Part shown: positions 16,064 through 23,726 of the stretch, in pieces | How the letters are laid out: each line of letters opens with the position of its first letter | Position numbering within the stretch: the first letter of the stretch is position 1 | Assembly (NCBI GenBank): GCA_012520315.1 | Contig: JAAYOM010000103.1 | Span: forward strand, 1-32,550 | Reading direction: 5' to 3' | Origin: Bacillota bacterium | Lineage (GTDB): Bacteria; Bacillota; Limnochordia; Darwinibacteriales; Darwinibacteriaceae | Length of the DNA: 32,550 nt | Made by a program: the position numbers and the translations under genes | The notes under the pieces: generated by a model | What the model was told of the DNA's origin: nothing | What the model saw: only the letters and a program-made list of their open reading frames with translations | Database searches by the model: none

Positions 16064-18052
16064 ATGGGCGGAGTTTCAAAAAGAAAGCTATTCCTAATCG
16101 GGTTGTTATTGATGTTTTTTGTAATGATGCCACAGGTTCAAGCTGCCAGTTTAGAGAGCCCAGACGAACTTGAGGCTTTTTTTGACGGAGCAATAACCCT
16201 GCAGCTGCAGCAGTACAATGTGCCTGGGGCCGCAGTGGCGCTGGTCAAAGATGGACAGATCATCTTCTCCAAAGGATACGGTTTTGCTGATCTGGAAAGC
16301 AAAACTCCTATGGATCCAGAAACCACCCTGCATCGTCCAGGCTCTAACTCTAAGATCCTGGTCTGGACGGCAGTGATGCAGCTGGTGGAACAGGGGGTTT
16401 TAGACCTCTATACGGACATCAATACCTACTTGGACTTTTCCATACCCTCTAAGATCGGCGGCAGGGAAGCGCCGCCCATTACGCTGCACCACCTGATGAC
16501 CCACAGTGCCGGCTTTGAAGAGGAAATAATCGAGCTGTTCGTCTCTGGGCCCGAGCTCATCCAGCCGCTAGGTGACTACGTAAAAAATCATCTTCCTGCC
16601 CGTGTCTTTCAGCCTGGATCAGTTATGGCCTACTCCAACTACGGCACCACCTTGGCTGCCTACATTGTAGAGCTGCAAAGCGGGCAAGACTTTAGCCAGT
16701 ACGTTGCGGAACACATTCTCGCACCGCTCGGAATGCATTCTTCAACCTTTGTCCAGCCCCTGCCGGCGTCTTTTGGCGCGCACATGAGCCCGGGGTATCG
16801 TTATGAGGCCGGAAGGTTTATTCCAGGCGGATTTGAGTATGTCCAGTCCTACCCCGCCGGTGCCCTCACCAGTACAACCCATGATATGGCCCTGTTGATC
16901 ATGGGCCACCTCAATCAAGGCTTGCCAAGTGGGCTAGAGGAGGCTGAAGCTCCCGAAGCTGAAGGAGAAGCCGCCTCTGAAGCAGGCGAGGTCGGCGAGG
17001 AGACAGATGGAGCGACAGAAGTTCGTATTTTACAAGAAAAAACTGCCGAACTAATGCAGACCCAGCAGCTTGCCGCCCATCCTGAAATTCCAGGCATGAC
17101 CTACGGCTTCATTGAAGCTGATTACCAAGGACACAGGGTACTGTCCCACGGCGGTGACACTATGCTGTTCTCAACCGGACTGTACTTTTTACCGGAAGAA
17201 AATGTTGGTCTCTATGTGGTCTATAATTCTTCCGTCACTGACCTGGCCCGCCGTTCGCTCTTTCAGGCATTTATGGATCGCTATTTTGCAGCAGGCGAGC
17301 CGGAAGATGCCCTGACCCCGGTGACGCCGCGGCCAATTGCAGACGGCACAGAAAAGAATTATACCGGCACCTTCCACTCCTCCCGCAGCAATTTCACAGG
17401 CGTTGAATCGGTGCTGCGTTTGTTTCAGCCAATGTATCTTAGTGTAGACGAAGATGGTTATTTAAACGTATCTGCCTACGGTGAAACAAGCCGCTACGGC
17501 GAGATCGCGCCCAACCTCTTTCAGGAGCTGACGAGTGTGGATAAAATGGCCGTCAACTTTGACGCCGGCCAAGTGACCCGCGTTCATTTTCCAGGACCAA
17601 GCACCTATTTGCGCAGCCAGTGGTATGAGACACCGGATTTTATCATCACTTTGCTGGCAGTTTCAGTTCTATTTATGGCAGTCACAATACTAGGGTGGAT
17701 TAGGGCCATTTTCCAACCCCAACCTAGACGCCGTCCTTTTGTCGCGCCGAAAGTCTTGGGAGTCCTCTTCTTCTTGCTGTTTATTACTGTGGTGATCCTC
17801 TTCGCAGACGTCCTGAACACAATGCACCCCGACTTTGGGATTCCCACCGTAGTGCTGGAACCTTCATCTACCCTTAACGCCACCTTAATTCTTACGAAGA
17901 TTCTGATGGGATTGGCAGGTCTCATGCTGCTGACAGCTGTATATATGATCGTTACCGCCAGGGGCAGTCGCTGGCAAAGACTGCATTTTGCCCTGCTAAC
18001 GCTCAGCAGCCTCAGCGTTGCATTTGTATTGTACCAGCTGAATCTGTTCTAG
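16064..18052 (+). CDS. Membrane-anchored serine hydrolase of the class C beta-lactamase/penicillin-binding fold
   Basis: A 662-residue exported protein. ATG 16064 follows GAGGTGAG. Residues 6-28 are a signal peptide ending QVQA. The beta-lactamase-like domain (about 30-390) has SxxK (Ser94-Lys97 in GSNSK), YxN (Tyr190-Asn192) and HGG (362-364) in place of KTG. This set is typical of AmpC-like esterases, D-aminopeptidases and D,D-peptidases more than of true beta-lactamases. An acidic low-complexity segment of about 28 residues (291-319, rich in E, A and G) interrupts the domain before the third motif. The last 140 residues contain four hydrophobic helices, so the catalytic domain is tethered outside the membrane. 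The substrate is unknown; a peptidoglycan or D-amino-acid peptide role is plausible. Confidence 0.88.
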   Translation: MGGVSKRKLFLIGLLLMFFVMMPQVQAASLESPDELEAFFDGAITLQLQQYNVPGAAVALVKDGQIIFSKGYGFADLESKTPMDPETTLHRPGSNSKILVWTAVMQLVEQGVLDLYTDINTYLDFSIPSKIGGREAPPITLHHLMTHSAGFEEEIIELFVSGPELIQPLGDYVKNHLPARVFQPGSVMAYSNYGTTLAAYIVELQSGQDFSQYVAEHILAPLGMHSSTFVQPLPASFGAHMSPGYRYEAGRFIPGGFEYVQSYPAGALTSTTHDMALLIMGHLNQGLPSGLEEAEAPEAEGEAASEAGEVGEETDGATEVRILQEKTAELMQTQQLAAHPEIPGMTYGFIEADYQGHRVLSHGGDTMLFSTGLYFLPEENVGLYVVYNSSVTDLARRSLFQAFMDRYFAAGEPEDALTPVTPRPIADGTEKNYTGTFHSSRSNFTGVESVLRLFQPMYLSVDEDGYLNVSAYGETSRYGEIAPNLFQELTSVDKMAVNFDAGQVTRVHFPGPSTYLRSQWYETPDFIITLLAVSVLFMAVTILGWIRAIFQPQPRRRPFVAPKVLGVLFFLLFITVVILFADVLNTMHPDFGIPTVVLEPSSTLNATLILTKILMGLAGLMLLTAVYMIVTARGSRWQRLHFALLTLSSLSVAFVLYQLNLF

Positions 18053-18090
18053 ATGGTTTGGTGAAGACTACTCAAAGATAGGAGAGCGCC

Positions 18091-19362
18091 ATGGCTTTGA
18101 TCAGCGAGTTCATCGACGATTACAGGCGTAAGATTGATCACTATGAACACCTAGCCCAAACCTGCGCTTACCAATGTGAGAGTGAATTAAAACGACAAGG
18201 AATACGAGCATTAGTCACTTATCGGGCCAAGAAAATCGACAGTCTTGCTGCCAAAGTGGAAGCTCGTGACCAAGATAAGGCCTACCAGAGTATAGATGAA
18301 ATCTATGAAGACATTGTAGATTTGGCCGGAGTACGCATCGCCCTCTATTTTCCAGGTGATCGGGATGAAGTAGATTACTTCATCCGTTCCCACTTCGACG
18401 TCGATCAAATTAAGGATTTTCCCGAGGCCCTGCAGCACCCGGGGGCCTATCAGAAGCAGTTTCTGGGCTATGTGGGCCGCCACTATCGGCTGCGCTTGAA
18501 ACCTGATACACTAGCCTCAGAGAACCAGCATTTGGCCGACTATGTCATCGAGCTTCAGGTAGGCTCCGTACTGATGCATGCCTGGGCCGAAGTGGAACAC
18601 GACCTAGTCTACAAATCCACCGAGGGCTTCCTCTCACAGGAAGAATACGCAATTCTTGATGAACTTAACGGCTTAATGCATGCAGGGGAAATTGCACTCG
18701 AACGCCTGCAGACAGCGGCCAAACGCAGGATTAACAGTGAACGCCAGCCTTTTTCCAATCATTATGAGCTATCATCGTATTTATATGATTATATCCGCAA
18801 GACTGCCCAGCGCGGCGACTTTGAACCCTTCCTAGGCAGGACCGATGTGTTATTCCAGTTTCTGAAAGACCTAGGGTGGAACACTGTTCCCGCCCTCAAA
18901 CCTGTGCTGCAAAAATGCAAACCTGGCTCTAATGCACAGCCTTTAGCCCAACAGATTATAGATCACATCCTCCGGGCCAATCCCGACTTGTATGATGCCT
19001 ATGATCAGGCCCGAGTTGCTGTAGGGCGCTGCGATCCCTACGGCACACCGGATGATTACATTTCGTACTGCTCGAGTCAGGATTATCTCGGCTCTTTTAT
19101 GCGGCAATGGATTGCTTCCGAAAAACTGATGGCAGATACGCTCCACAAGTACCTCAACGGTGATGCGCCCCAGAACCCTGCCCTTGATGAACAATCGATT
19201 GAGAAGCTGAGAGAGGTTAGAAAGGTTCGCAATGACATCCTGTTCGGAACAAACCTGCCGAGCGAAAGCGAAACTCTCCGGGCCGCAGAGTCTTTGCAGG
19301 AGATTCTAGAGTATATGGGGTTAAGAGCGGATGGAGCGGAGATCCACGATAAGGAAACGTAA
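18091..19362 (+). CDS. RelA/SpoT synthetase-domain protein with C-terminal domain of unknown function
   Basis: A 423-residue protein starting at ATG 18091 behind TAGGAGAG. Residues 10-220 form a RelA_SpoT nucleotidyltransferase domain: basic residues R45, K47-K48 and K55 (RAKKIDSLAAK), the metal-binding Asp77 in VDLAGVRI, GYVGRHYRL around His131, and IELQVGSVLMHAWAEVEHDL with Glu154, His163, Glu167 and His170. The usual EIQIRT strand reads ELQVGS, so the Arg-Thr pair is missing. There is no HD hydrolase domain and no TGS/ACT regulatory domain. The C-terminal 200 residues are helical and end with REVRKVRNDILFG, somewhat like HEPN domains but without the His of RxxxxH. It may make (p)ppGpp or modify another nucleotide or RNA. 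It lies 38 bases after the serine hydrolase, and no antitoxin-like gene is adjacent. Confidence 0.82.
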   Translation: MALISEFIDDYRRKIDHYEHLAQTCAYQCESELKRQGIRALVTYRAKKIDSLAAKVEARDQDKAYQSIDEIYEDIVDLAGVRIALYFPGDRDEVDYFIRSHFDVDQIKDFPEALQHPGAYQKQFLGYVGRHYRLRLKPDTLASENQHLADYVIELQVGSVLMHAWAEVEHDLVYKSTEGFLSQEEYAILDELNGLMHAGEIALERLQTAAKRRINSERQPFSNHYELSSYLYDYIRKTAQRGDFEPFLGRTDVLFQFLKDLGWNTVPALKPVLQKCKPGSNAQPLAQQIIDHILRANPDLYDAYDQARVAVGRCDPYGTPDDYISYCSSQDYLGSFMRQWIASEKLMADTLHKYLNGDAPQNPALDEQSIEKLREVRKVRNDILFGTNLPSESETLRAAESLQEILEYMGLRADGAEIHDKET

Positions 19363-19465
19363 ATTTTTCACAAAGGTTGTAGGAATGAAGCAACAAGTGT
19401 GGAAGATAATGATCAAGGCAATTTTATCCACCCACAACATGTAATAGCCGACAAGGAGGAATTTT

Positions 19466-20632
19466 ATGAACATCTATGAAAAGGCACTGGTTGAACATGC
19501 AAATTGGCGCGGCAAGCTGGAGATCAGCAGCAAAGCAAAGGTATCAAACGCTGAGGAACTCTCCCTAGCTTACTCGCCAGGGGTAGCAGAACCATGCAGA
19601 AAAATTGCAGAAGATAAAGAGAAGGTATGGGACTACACTTGGAAAGGCAACACCATTGCAGTTGTATCAGATGGATCCGCAGTTTTAGGGCTAGGCAATA
19701 TTGGACCTGATGCCGCTATGCCGGTTATGGAAGGCAAGGCAGTACTCTTTAAGGAGTTTGGCGGAGTTAATGCTATGCCGCTCTGCCTGGATACTCAGGA
19801 TGTGGACGAGATTGTGCGTATTGTCAAAGCCCTGCAGCCAACGATCGCAGGGGTCAACCTGGAAGATATCTCTTCTCCTCGCTGCTTTGAGATTGAAAAG
19901 CGTCTGCGGGAAGAAACAGATATGTTTATCTTCCACGATGACCAGCATGGAACGGCCGTAGTTACGCTGGCCGGTCTGATCAATGCCCTCAGAGTAGTTG
20001 GCAAAGATAAGAGCGCTTCGATCGTGGTGAGCGGCATTGGTGCTGCGGGAGGAGCTATCGTGCGCATGCTTCTGGAAGACGGTTACACCAATGTAATTGG
20101 CTGTGGACGCCAAGGCCCCTTAATTCCAGGCGACCCAACCAATAATGATATCAAAGAGGAAGTTGCCAGACGCACCAATCCTGAAGGCAAGAAAATGACT
20201 CTCCAAGAGACCCTTGCGGGAGCAGATGTGTTTATTGGTGTTTCAGCAGCCAATACTGTCACTCAAGACATGGTCAGAGGTATGGCTGAAAATCCCATTA
20301 TCATGGCTTTAGCTAATCCTGAACCTGAAATCGCTGTAGATTTAGCCCTTGAAGCAGGTGCAGCCGTGGTAGCCACTGGGCGCTCCGATTATCCTAACCA
20401 AATCAATAACGTACTGGGCTTCCCAGGCATTTTCCGCGGAGCTTTAGACGTCAGAGCCAGAGACATTAATGATGAAATGAAAATCGCTGCCGCTTATGCC
20501 ATTGCTGATCTGGTAGAAAATCCAACAGCAGATTATATCATCCCTTCTCCCTTTGACAAACGAGTTGCCCCAGCGGTAGCTAAAGCGGTTGCTGAAACTG
20601 CCAAGAAAACAGGCGTAGCAAGGTTGGTGTAA
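19466..20632 (+). CDS. Malic enzyme (malate dehydrogenase, oxaloacetate-decarboxylating)
   Basis: A 388-residue cytoplasmic enzyme that oxidatively decarboxylates malate to pyruvate with NAD(P)H formation. ATG 19466 follows AAGGAGGA. Catalytic Tyr36 lies in SLAYSPGVAEPC and Lys91 in MEGKAVLFKEFGG. The metal ligands fit Glu133-Asp134 in NLEDISSPRC and Asp158/Asp159 in FHDDQHGTA. The Rossmann fold begins SIVVSGIGAAGGAIVRML. ALANPEPEI, ATGRSDYPNQINN and GFPGIFRGALD complete the C-terminal signature. The length is the short bacterial form, without the phosphotransacetylase-like domain of MaeB. NAD versus NADP use cannot be decided. The next gene begins four bases after the stop and is likely coupled. 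Confidence 0.95.
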   Translation: MNIYEKALVEHANWRGKLEISSKAKVSNAEELSLAYSPGVAEPCRKIAEDKEKVWDYTWKGNTIAVVSDGSAVLGLGNIGPDAAMPVMEGKAVLFKEFGGVNAMPLCLDTQDVDEIVRIVKALQPTIAGVNLEDISSPRCFEIEKRLREETDMFIFHDDQHGTAVVTLAGLINALRVVGKDKSASIVVSGIGAAGGAIVRMLLEDGYTNVIGCGRQGPLIPGDPTNNDIKEEVARRTNPEGKKMTLQETLAGADVFIGVSAANTVTQDMVRGMAENPIIMALANPEPEIAVDLALEAGAAVVATGRSDYPNQINNVLGFPGIFRGALDVRARDINDEMKIAAAYAIADLVENPTADYIIPSPFDKRVAPAVAKAVAETAKKTGVARLV

Positions 20633-20636
20633 GACT

Positions 20637-21818
20637 ATGGGCTGGCAGTCGTCATTCGACCAGATTATTGACCGCTGTAACACCCATTGTGTGAAGTGGG
20701 ACGGTGCGGCAGAGGTATTCGGTCAGGAAGATGTACTTCCTATGTGGGTTGCCGACATGGACTTCAATGCACCCGAAGCGGTACTGGAGGCAATCAAGGA
20801 GCGGGCGTCCCACGGCATCTATGGGTATGGGCATACTCCTGCCAGCCTCAGTGAAGCCGTCGTCACCTGGCTTAAGACCCGCCACAACTGGGCTATTGAT
20901 CCTGCCTGGCTCAGCCACAGCCCAGGAGTTGTGGCAGGCCTTTCCACAGCAATACTGGCCTTGACCAAACCTGGCGATCAGATCGTAATTCAGCCGCCTG
21001 TCTATCCCCCGTTCCGATCCGTTGGGGAAAGCAATGGGCGTGTTGTGGTTGAAAATCCCCTCCTAGAGGAAAATGGCCGTTACACTATGAATCTTGCCGA
21101 GCTGGAGGAAATCTTCCGCTCAGGGGCCAAGGTTTTGGTTTTCTGCAGCCCCCATAATCCTGTGGGACGGGTGTGGAGCAAGCCTGAACTTCTTGCTCTA
21201 GGGGAACTCGCCATGAAGTACGGGGTTACCGTTCTTTCCGATGAGATTTGGGCAGACTTAGTCTTCCAGACCCACAAGCACATTTCCCTGGCCAGCCTCT
21301 CGCCTGAAATCGGCGAGCGGGTCATCACCTTTATGGCGCCAAGCAAGACCTTTAACTTAGCCGGGCTGTATCTTTCTAATGTGATCATTCAAAATGAGGA
21401 GCTCAGAGACAAGTTTGCCGCTCAGGTAGGCGCCCTCGCCCAGGGACATCTCAATGTTTTTGCCCCCGTTGCTGCCGAGGCAGCCTACCGAAAAGGGCAA
21501 GCATGGCTGGATGAACTAATCGCTTACTTAGAAGGCAATGTCGCCTATGTCAAGGCTGAACTGGCCAAGATCACACCGAAGATCAAGGTCGTAGAGCCGG
21601 AAGGTACCTTCGTAACTTGGCTGGATTGCAGGGAACTTGGCATCCCTCCCGAGGAGCTGAACCAGTTTTTCGTGCAGGAAGCCAAAATCGGCTTTAACGA
21701 TGGAATTATGTTTGGTTCTGAAGGTGCTGGCTTTCAGCGTATGAACATTGGCTGCCCAAGGTCCCTGATTGGAAAGGCCATGGAGCGAATGGCGAAGGCC
21801 TTGGAAAATCGCAAATAA
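20637..21818 (+). CDS. patB: PatB/MalY-type PLP-dependent C-S lyase or aminotransferase
   Basis: A 393-residue fold-type I PLP enzyme. Family members are cystathionine beta-lyases (C-S beta-lyases) that often also transaminate. ATG 20637 is four bases after the malic enzyme stop, with only a weak AAGG upstream, so translation probably depends on coupling. Diagnostic features are MWVADMDFNAPEAVLEAIKE near the start, GIYGYGHTP, SPGVVAGLSTAI, FCSPHNPVGRVW, SDEIWADLVF, and the PLP lysine Lys237 in APSKTFNLAGLYLSN. RMNIGCPR carries the Arg that binds the substrate carboxylate. The pairing with malic enzyme gives no clear shared pathway beyond pyruvate, which is a product of both reactions. A strong terminator follows. 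Confidence 0.93.
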   Translation: MGWQSSFDQIIDRCNTHCVKWDGAAEVFGQEDVLPMWVADMDFNAPEAVLEAIKERASHGIYGYGHTPASLSEAVVTWLKTRHNWAIDPAWLSHSPGVVAGLSTAILALTKPGDQIVIQPPVYPPFRSVGESNGRVVVENPLLEENGRYTMNLAELEEIFRSGAKVLVFCSPHNPVGRVWSKPELLALGELAMKYGVTVLSDEIWADLVFQTHKHISLASLSPEIGERVITFMAPSKTFNLAGLYLSNVIIQNEELRDKFAAQVGALAQGHLNVFAPVAAEAAYRKGQAWLDELIAYLEGNVAYVKAELAKITPKIKVVEPEGTFVTWLDCRELGIPPEELNQFFVQEAKIGFNDGIMFGSEGAGFQRMNIGCPRSLIGKAMERMAKALENRK

Positions 21819-21825
21819 AGCTGCA

Positions 21826-21852
21826 AAGCGCCTGAAATCCAGGCGCTTTTTT
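21826..21852 (+). terminator. rho-independent terminator after patB
   Basis: A perfect 9-bp stem, AAGCGCCTG (21826-21834) with CAGGCGCTT (21840-21848), loop of five bases, and six T residues (21847-21852). The stem also faces the S66 scar on the other strand, but the T-tract is weak there. Confidence 0.92.
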
Positions 21853-22027
21853 CTATTCTATAACACCGCTTTCTAAGATGCCGAAGGATGGCTTCTCACA
21901 GTCAATTTCCGCCAGTGCCCCATAAAATCTCTGGATACCCTGCTCCTCCCCAGGACAGACTCACCGTTGCGATGCGGTCTCCCCTTTGCAGTTTGCGCGG
22001 TTTTTGCAGAACGTGAAGCCCAATCAT
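21853..22027 (-). pseudogene. S66-family LD-carboxypeptidase remnant with large internal deletion
   Basis: ATG 22027 overlaps the M20 stop in ATGA and opens a 41-codon frame, MIGLHVLQKPRKLQRGDRI then ATVSLSWGGAGYPEILW, which is the N-terminus of S66 (MccF/LdcA) peptidases (LKxGDxIAxVSxSWG). In the next frame the same short stretch reads FYGALAEIDCEKPSFGILES, the very end of S66 proteins, stopping at TAG 21855-21853. The catalytic Ser, Glu and His regions, roughly 250 codons or more, are gone. At the junction, around 21915-21935, the bases encode N-terminal PEILW in one frame and C-terminal QRFYG in the other. That suggests a deletion between short matching sequences. The intact enzyme would have trimmed muropeptides, working with the upstream M20 enzyme. 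Confidence 0.75.
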
Positions 22028-23169
22028 GCCAGATATCCCCTTAAAATGCTGACTAGAGCTTTATATCCCGTTGCCAAAGTCTTGGGCGGCACCAGAAAAC
22101 CTGGGTGGTGCAGTTCGTTAGTTCCTCCCTCCCGGCCTGACCCCACGAGCAGCAGTGCGCCTTTTACCTCTGCTAAATAATAAGCGAAATCTTCCCCAAT
22201 AAGGCTGGCTAATCCCAGGGTTGCCACGGGGACTTCCGATATCTCGGCGGCAAAGAAGCGGCTCAGTTCCTCCACGCAGGCTTGGTCATTGACCACAGCC
22301 GGAACCCCCTTGCTGTACTCCAAGCTGTAATTTCCCCCATAGAGTTTGGCGCTCGTCTCGAAGGCCCGATGCAGGTTTTCAATCATCCTTGCTTGGTCTG
22401 TCAATCTGGTGGTGCGGACTGTCCCTTCCGCCACAACCTCAGAAGGAATTACGTTGAATCTTGTTCCCCCTTGAATCAGCCCAAAGGATAAGGTTTGGGG
22501 AAAAGTGGAGTCAGTGCACCTCTGGGCAAGCGCAAAGGCATTTTGTACTCCTGCTGCCGCCATGGCAATGGGGTCAGCAGTCTTGTGGGGAACCGCTCCA
22601 TGGCCCCCTACACCTTGAAAGGTGACCTTAAAGCGATCCGCAAAAGCAGTAATCGGACCGGCCTGCAGGCCGATGCTCCCAGCGGGCAGACTGGGCCAGT
22701 TGTGGATCCCCACGATCCGATCTGGTTTAAGCTCAGCAAAAAGCCCCCCTTCCAGCATGGCTCTGGCTCCAACTACAACCTCTTCGGCAGGCTGGAAGAC
22801 TGCCATTACAGTACCGGTAAGTTCATGCCGATGCTGGGCTGCATAGCGGCAAACGCCCAGAACTGTTGCCATATGGCTGTCATGTCCGCAGGCATGCATT
22901 ACCCCTGGGTTCTTCGACGCATAATCAACACCTGTCTCTTCCTGAACGGGCAGACCATCCATATCGGCCCGCAGGGCGACGGTTCGGCCTGGGGCGTCAC
23001 AAGCTAAAATACCCACTACGCCTGTACCACCTACATTCTTGCGCACAGTAAACCCTAGTTCCGCCAATTCTTTCGCTAGCAGATCGGCGGTTCGAAATTC
23101 TTGTTCAGACAGTTCCGGATACTGATGGAGCGTCTGGTAAATTGATCGCAGATACTCTAAGTTCGGCAT
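22024..23169 (-). CDS. M20 family metallopeptidase/amidohydrolase (N-acyl amino acid or hippurate hydrolase type)
   Basis: A 381-residue cytoplasmic zinc or manganese amidohydrolase. ATG 23169 (MPNLEYLRSIYQTLHQYPEL) is preferred because GAGGGGG lies just upstream; the frame extends to 23250 without family similarity. M20D hallmarks are LHQYPELSEQEF, ALRADMDGLPV, HACGHDSH with metal ligands Cys94 and His96, QPAEE with Glu129-Glu130, GIHNWPSLPAG with His156, and the C-terminal HHPGF. Known members release amino acids from N-acyl amino acids, hippurate or auxin conjugates. N-acetyl-diaminopimelate deacetylase is a related alternative. The stop overlaps the start of a deleted LD-carboxypeptidase gene, so this was once the first gene of a peptide-processing pair. 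Confidence 0.92.
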   Translation of the reverse strand: MPNLEYLRSIYQTLHQYPELSEQEFRTADLLAKELAELGFTVRKNVGGTGVVGILACDAPGRTVALRADMDGLPVQEETGVDYASKNPGVMHACGHDSHMATVLGVCRYAAQHRHELTGTVMAVFQPAEEVVVGARAMLEGGLFAELKPDRIVGIHNWPSLPAGSIGLQAGPITAFADRFKVTFQGVGGHGAVPHKTADPIAMAAAGVQNAFALAQRCTDSTFPQTLSFGLIQGGTRFNVIPSEVVAEGTVRTTRLTDQARMIENLHRAFETSAKLYGGNYSLEYSKGVPAVVNDQACVEELSRFFAAEISEVPVATLGLASLIGEDFAYYLAEVKGALLLVGSGREGGTNELHHPGFLVPPKTLATGYKALVSILRGYLA

Positions 23170-23238
23170 GCTCCCCCTCTTTTCCATTTCATTCAATTTC
23201 TTATTCTTTCTGCCCCAAGTGCAGTTTCCCTTGTGGGC

Positions 23239-23269
23239 AAAAAAAGACACCCTAGCCTTTACTAGGGTG
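23239..23269 (-). terminator. rho-independent terminator of tlp
   Basis: On the minus strand CACCCTAG (23269-23262) pairs with CTAGGGTG (23255-23248), followed by seven T residues (plus-strand A-run 23239-23245). It lies 20 bases after the tlp stop. A further copy of CACCCTAGC is present upstream (RC of 23275-23283), so an alternative longer hairpin is possible. Confidence 0.82.
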
Positions 23270-23288
23270 AAAAAGCTAGGGTGGGATA

Positions 23289-23522
23289 CTAGTCATCCTG
23301 CTTTTGTTGAAATGCATACTCGTCGCGGATTTCATCCCGCTTCGCCTTAATGGAATGCTGCCGACGTCTATTCTTGGCCCGGATCGCCTCCTTCTGTTCT
23401 TCTGGAAGATCCATGTGGAGTGTGTCGTGGGAAGCTTCTAGGTTCTCGATAGTATTCACCACTTGCTCCCTGAGCTTATCCACATTATCGCTGCGGTCAT
23501 CCGGTTTTGGTCCCCTGGGCAT
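23289..23522 (-). CDS. tlp: Small acid-soluble spore protein Tlp
   Basis: A 77-residue hydrophilic protein starting at ATG 23522, seven bases after AAAGGAG. The pattern PDDRSDNVDKLREQVVNTIE, then LEASHDTL, then EEQKEAIRAKNRRRQHSIKA, matches the Tlp family of small acid-soluble spore proteins (B. subtilis Tlp: PDDRSDNVEKL, QNTIENIEEA, KNERRKQSIEAMR). These accumulate in the forespore core late in sporulation. The protein has no Cys and no membrane segment. It is monocistronic, bounded by its own terminator. On the minus strand GTATA (23590-23586) and TATCCTA (23568-23562), 17 bases apart, loosely resemble a forespore sigma-G/F promoter. This is the clearest sign of endospore formation in the window. 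Confidence 0.88.
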   Translation of the reverse strand: MPRGPKPDDRSDNVDKLREQVVNTIENLEASHDTLHMDLPEEQKEAIRAKNRRRQHSIKAKRDEIRDEYAFQQKQDD

Positions 23523-23726
23523 AGCTCAACTCCTTTCCTGCATCAAGACTTTTCGCCTTTTTAGGATATCCTCAGCTACGCCTTTTATACTGTTCCTCCG
23601 AACAGCTGCGCTATTTGACTTTCCACTTAAAGTAAAATAAACTGATCGCACACGGGAACGCCTAGAAAAAATGAGTGGCGGCGAAGAGTGTAATACATGA
23701 ACCTGCATGGGATGGGGGGGAATTTT

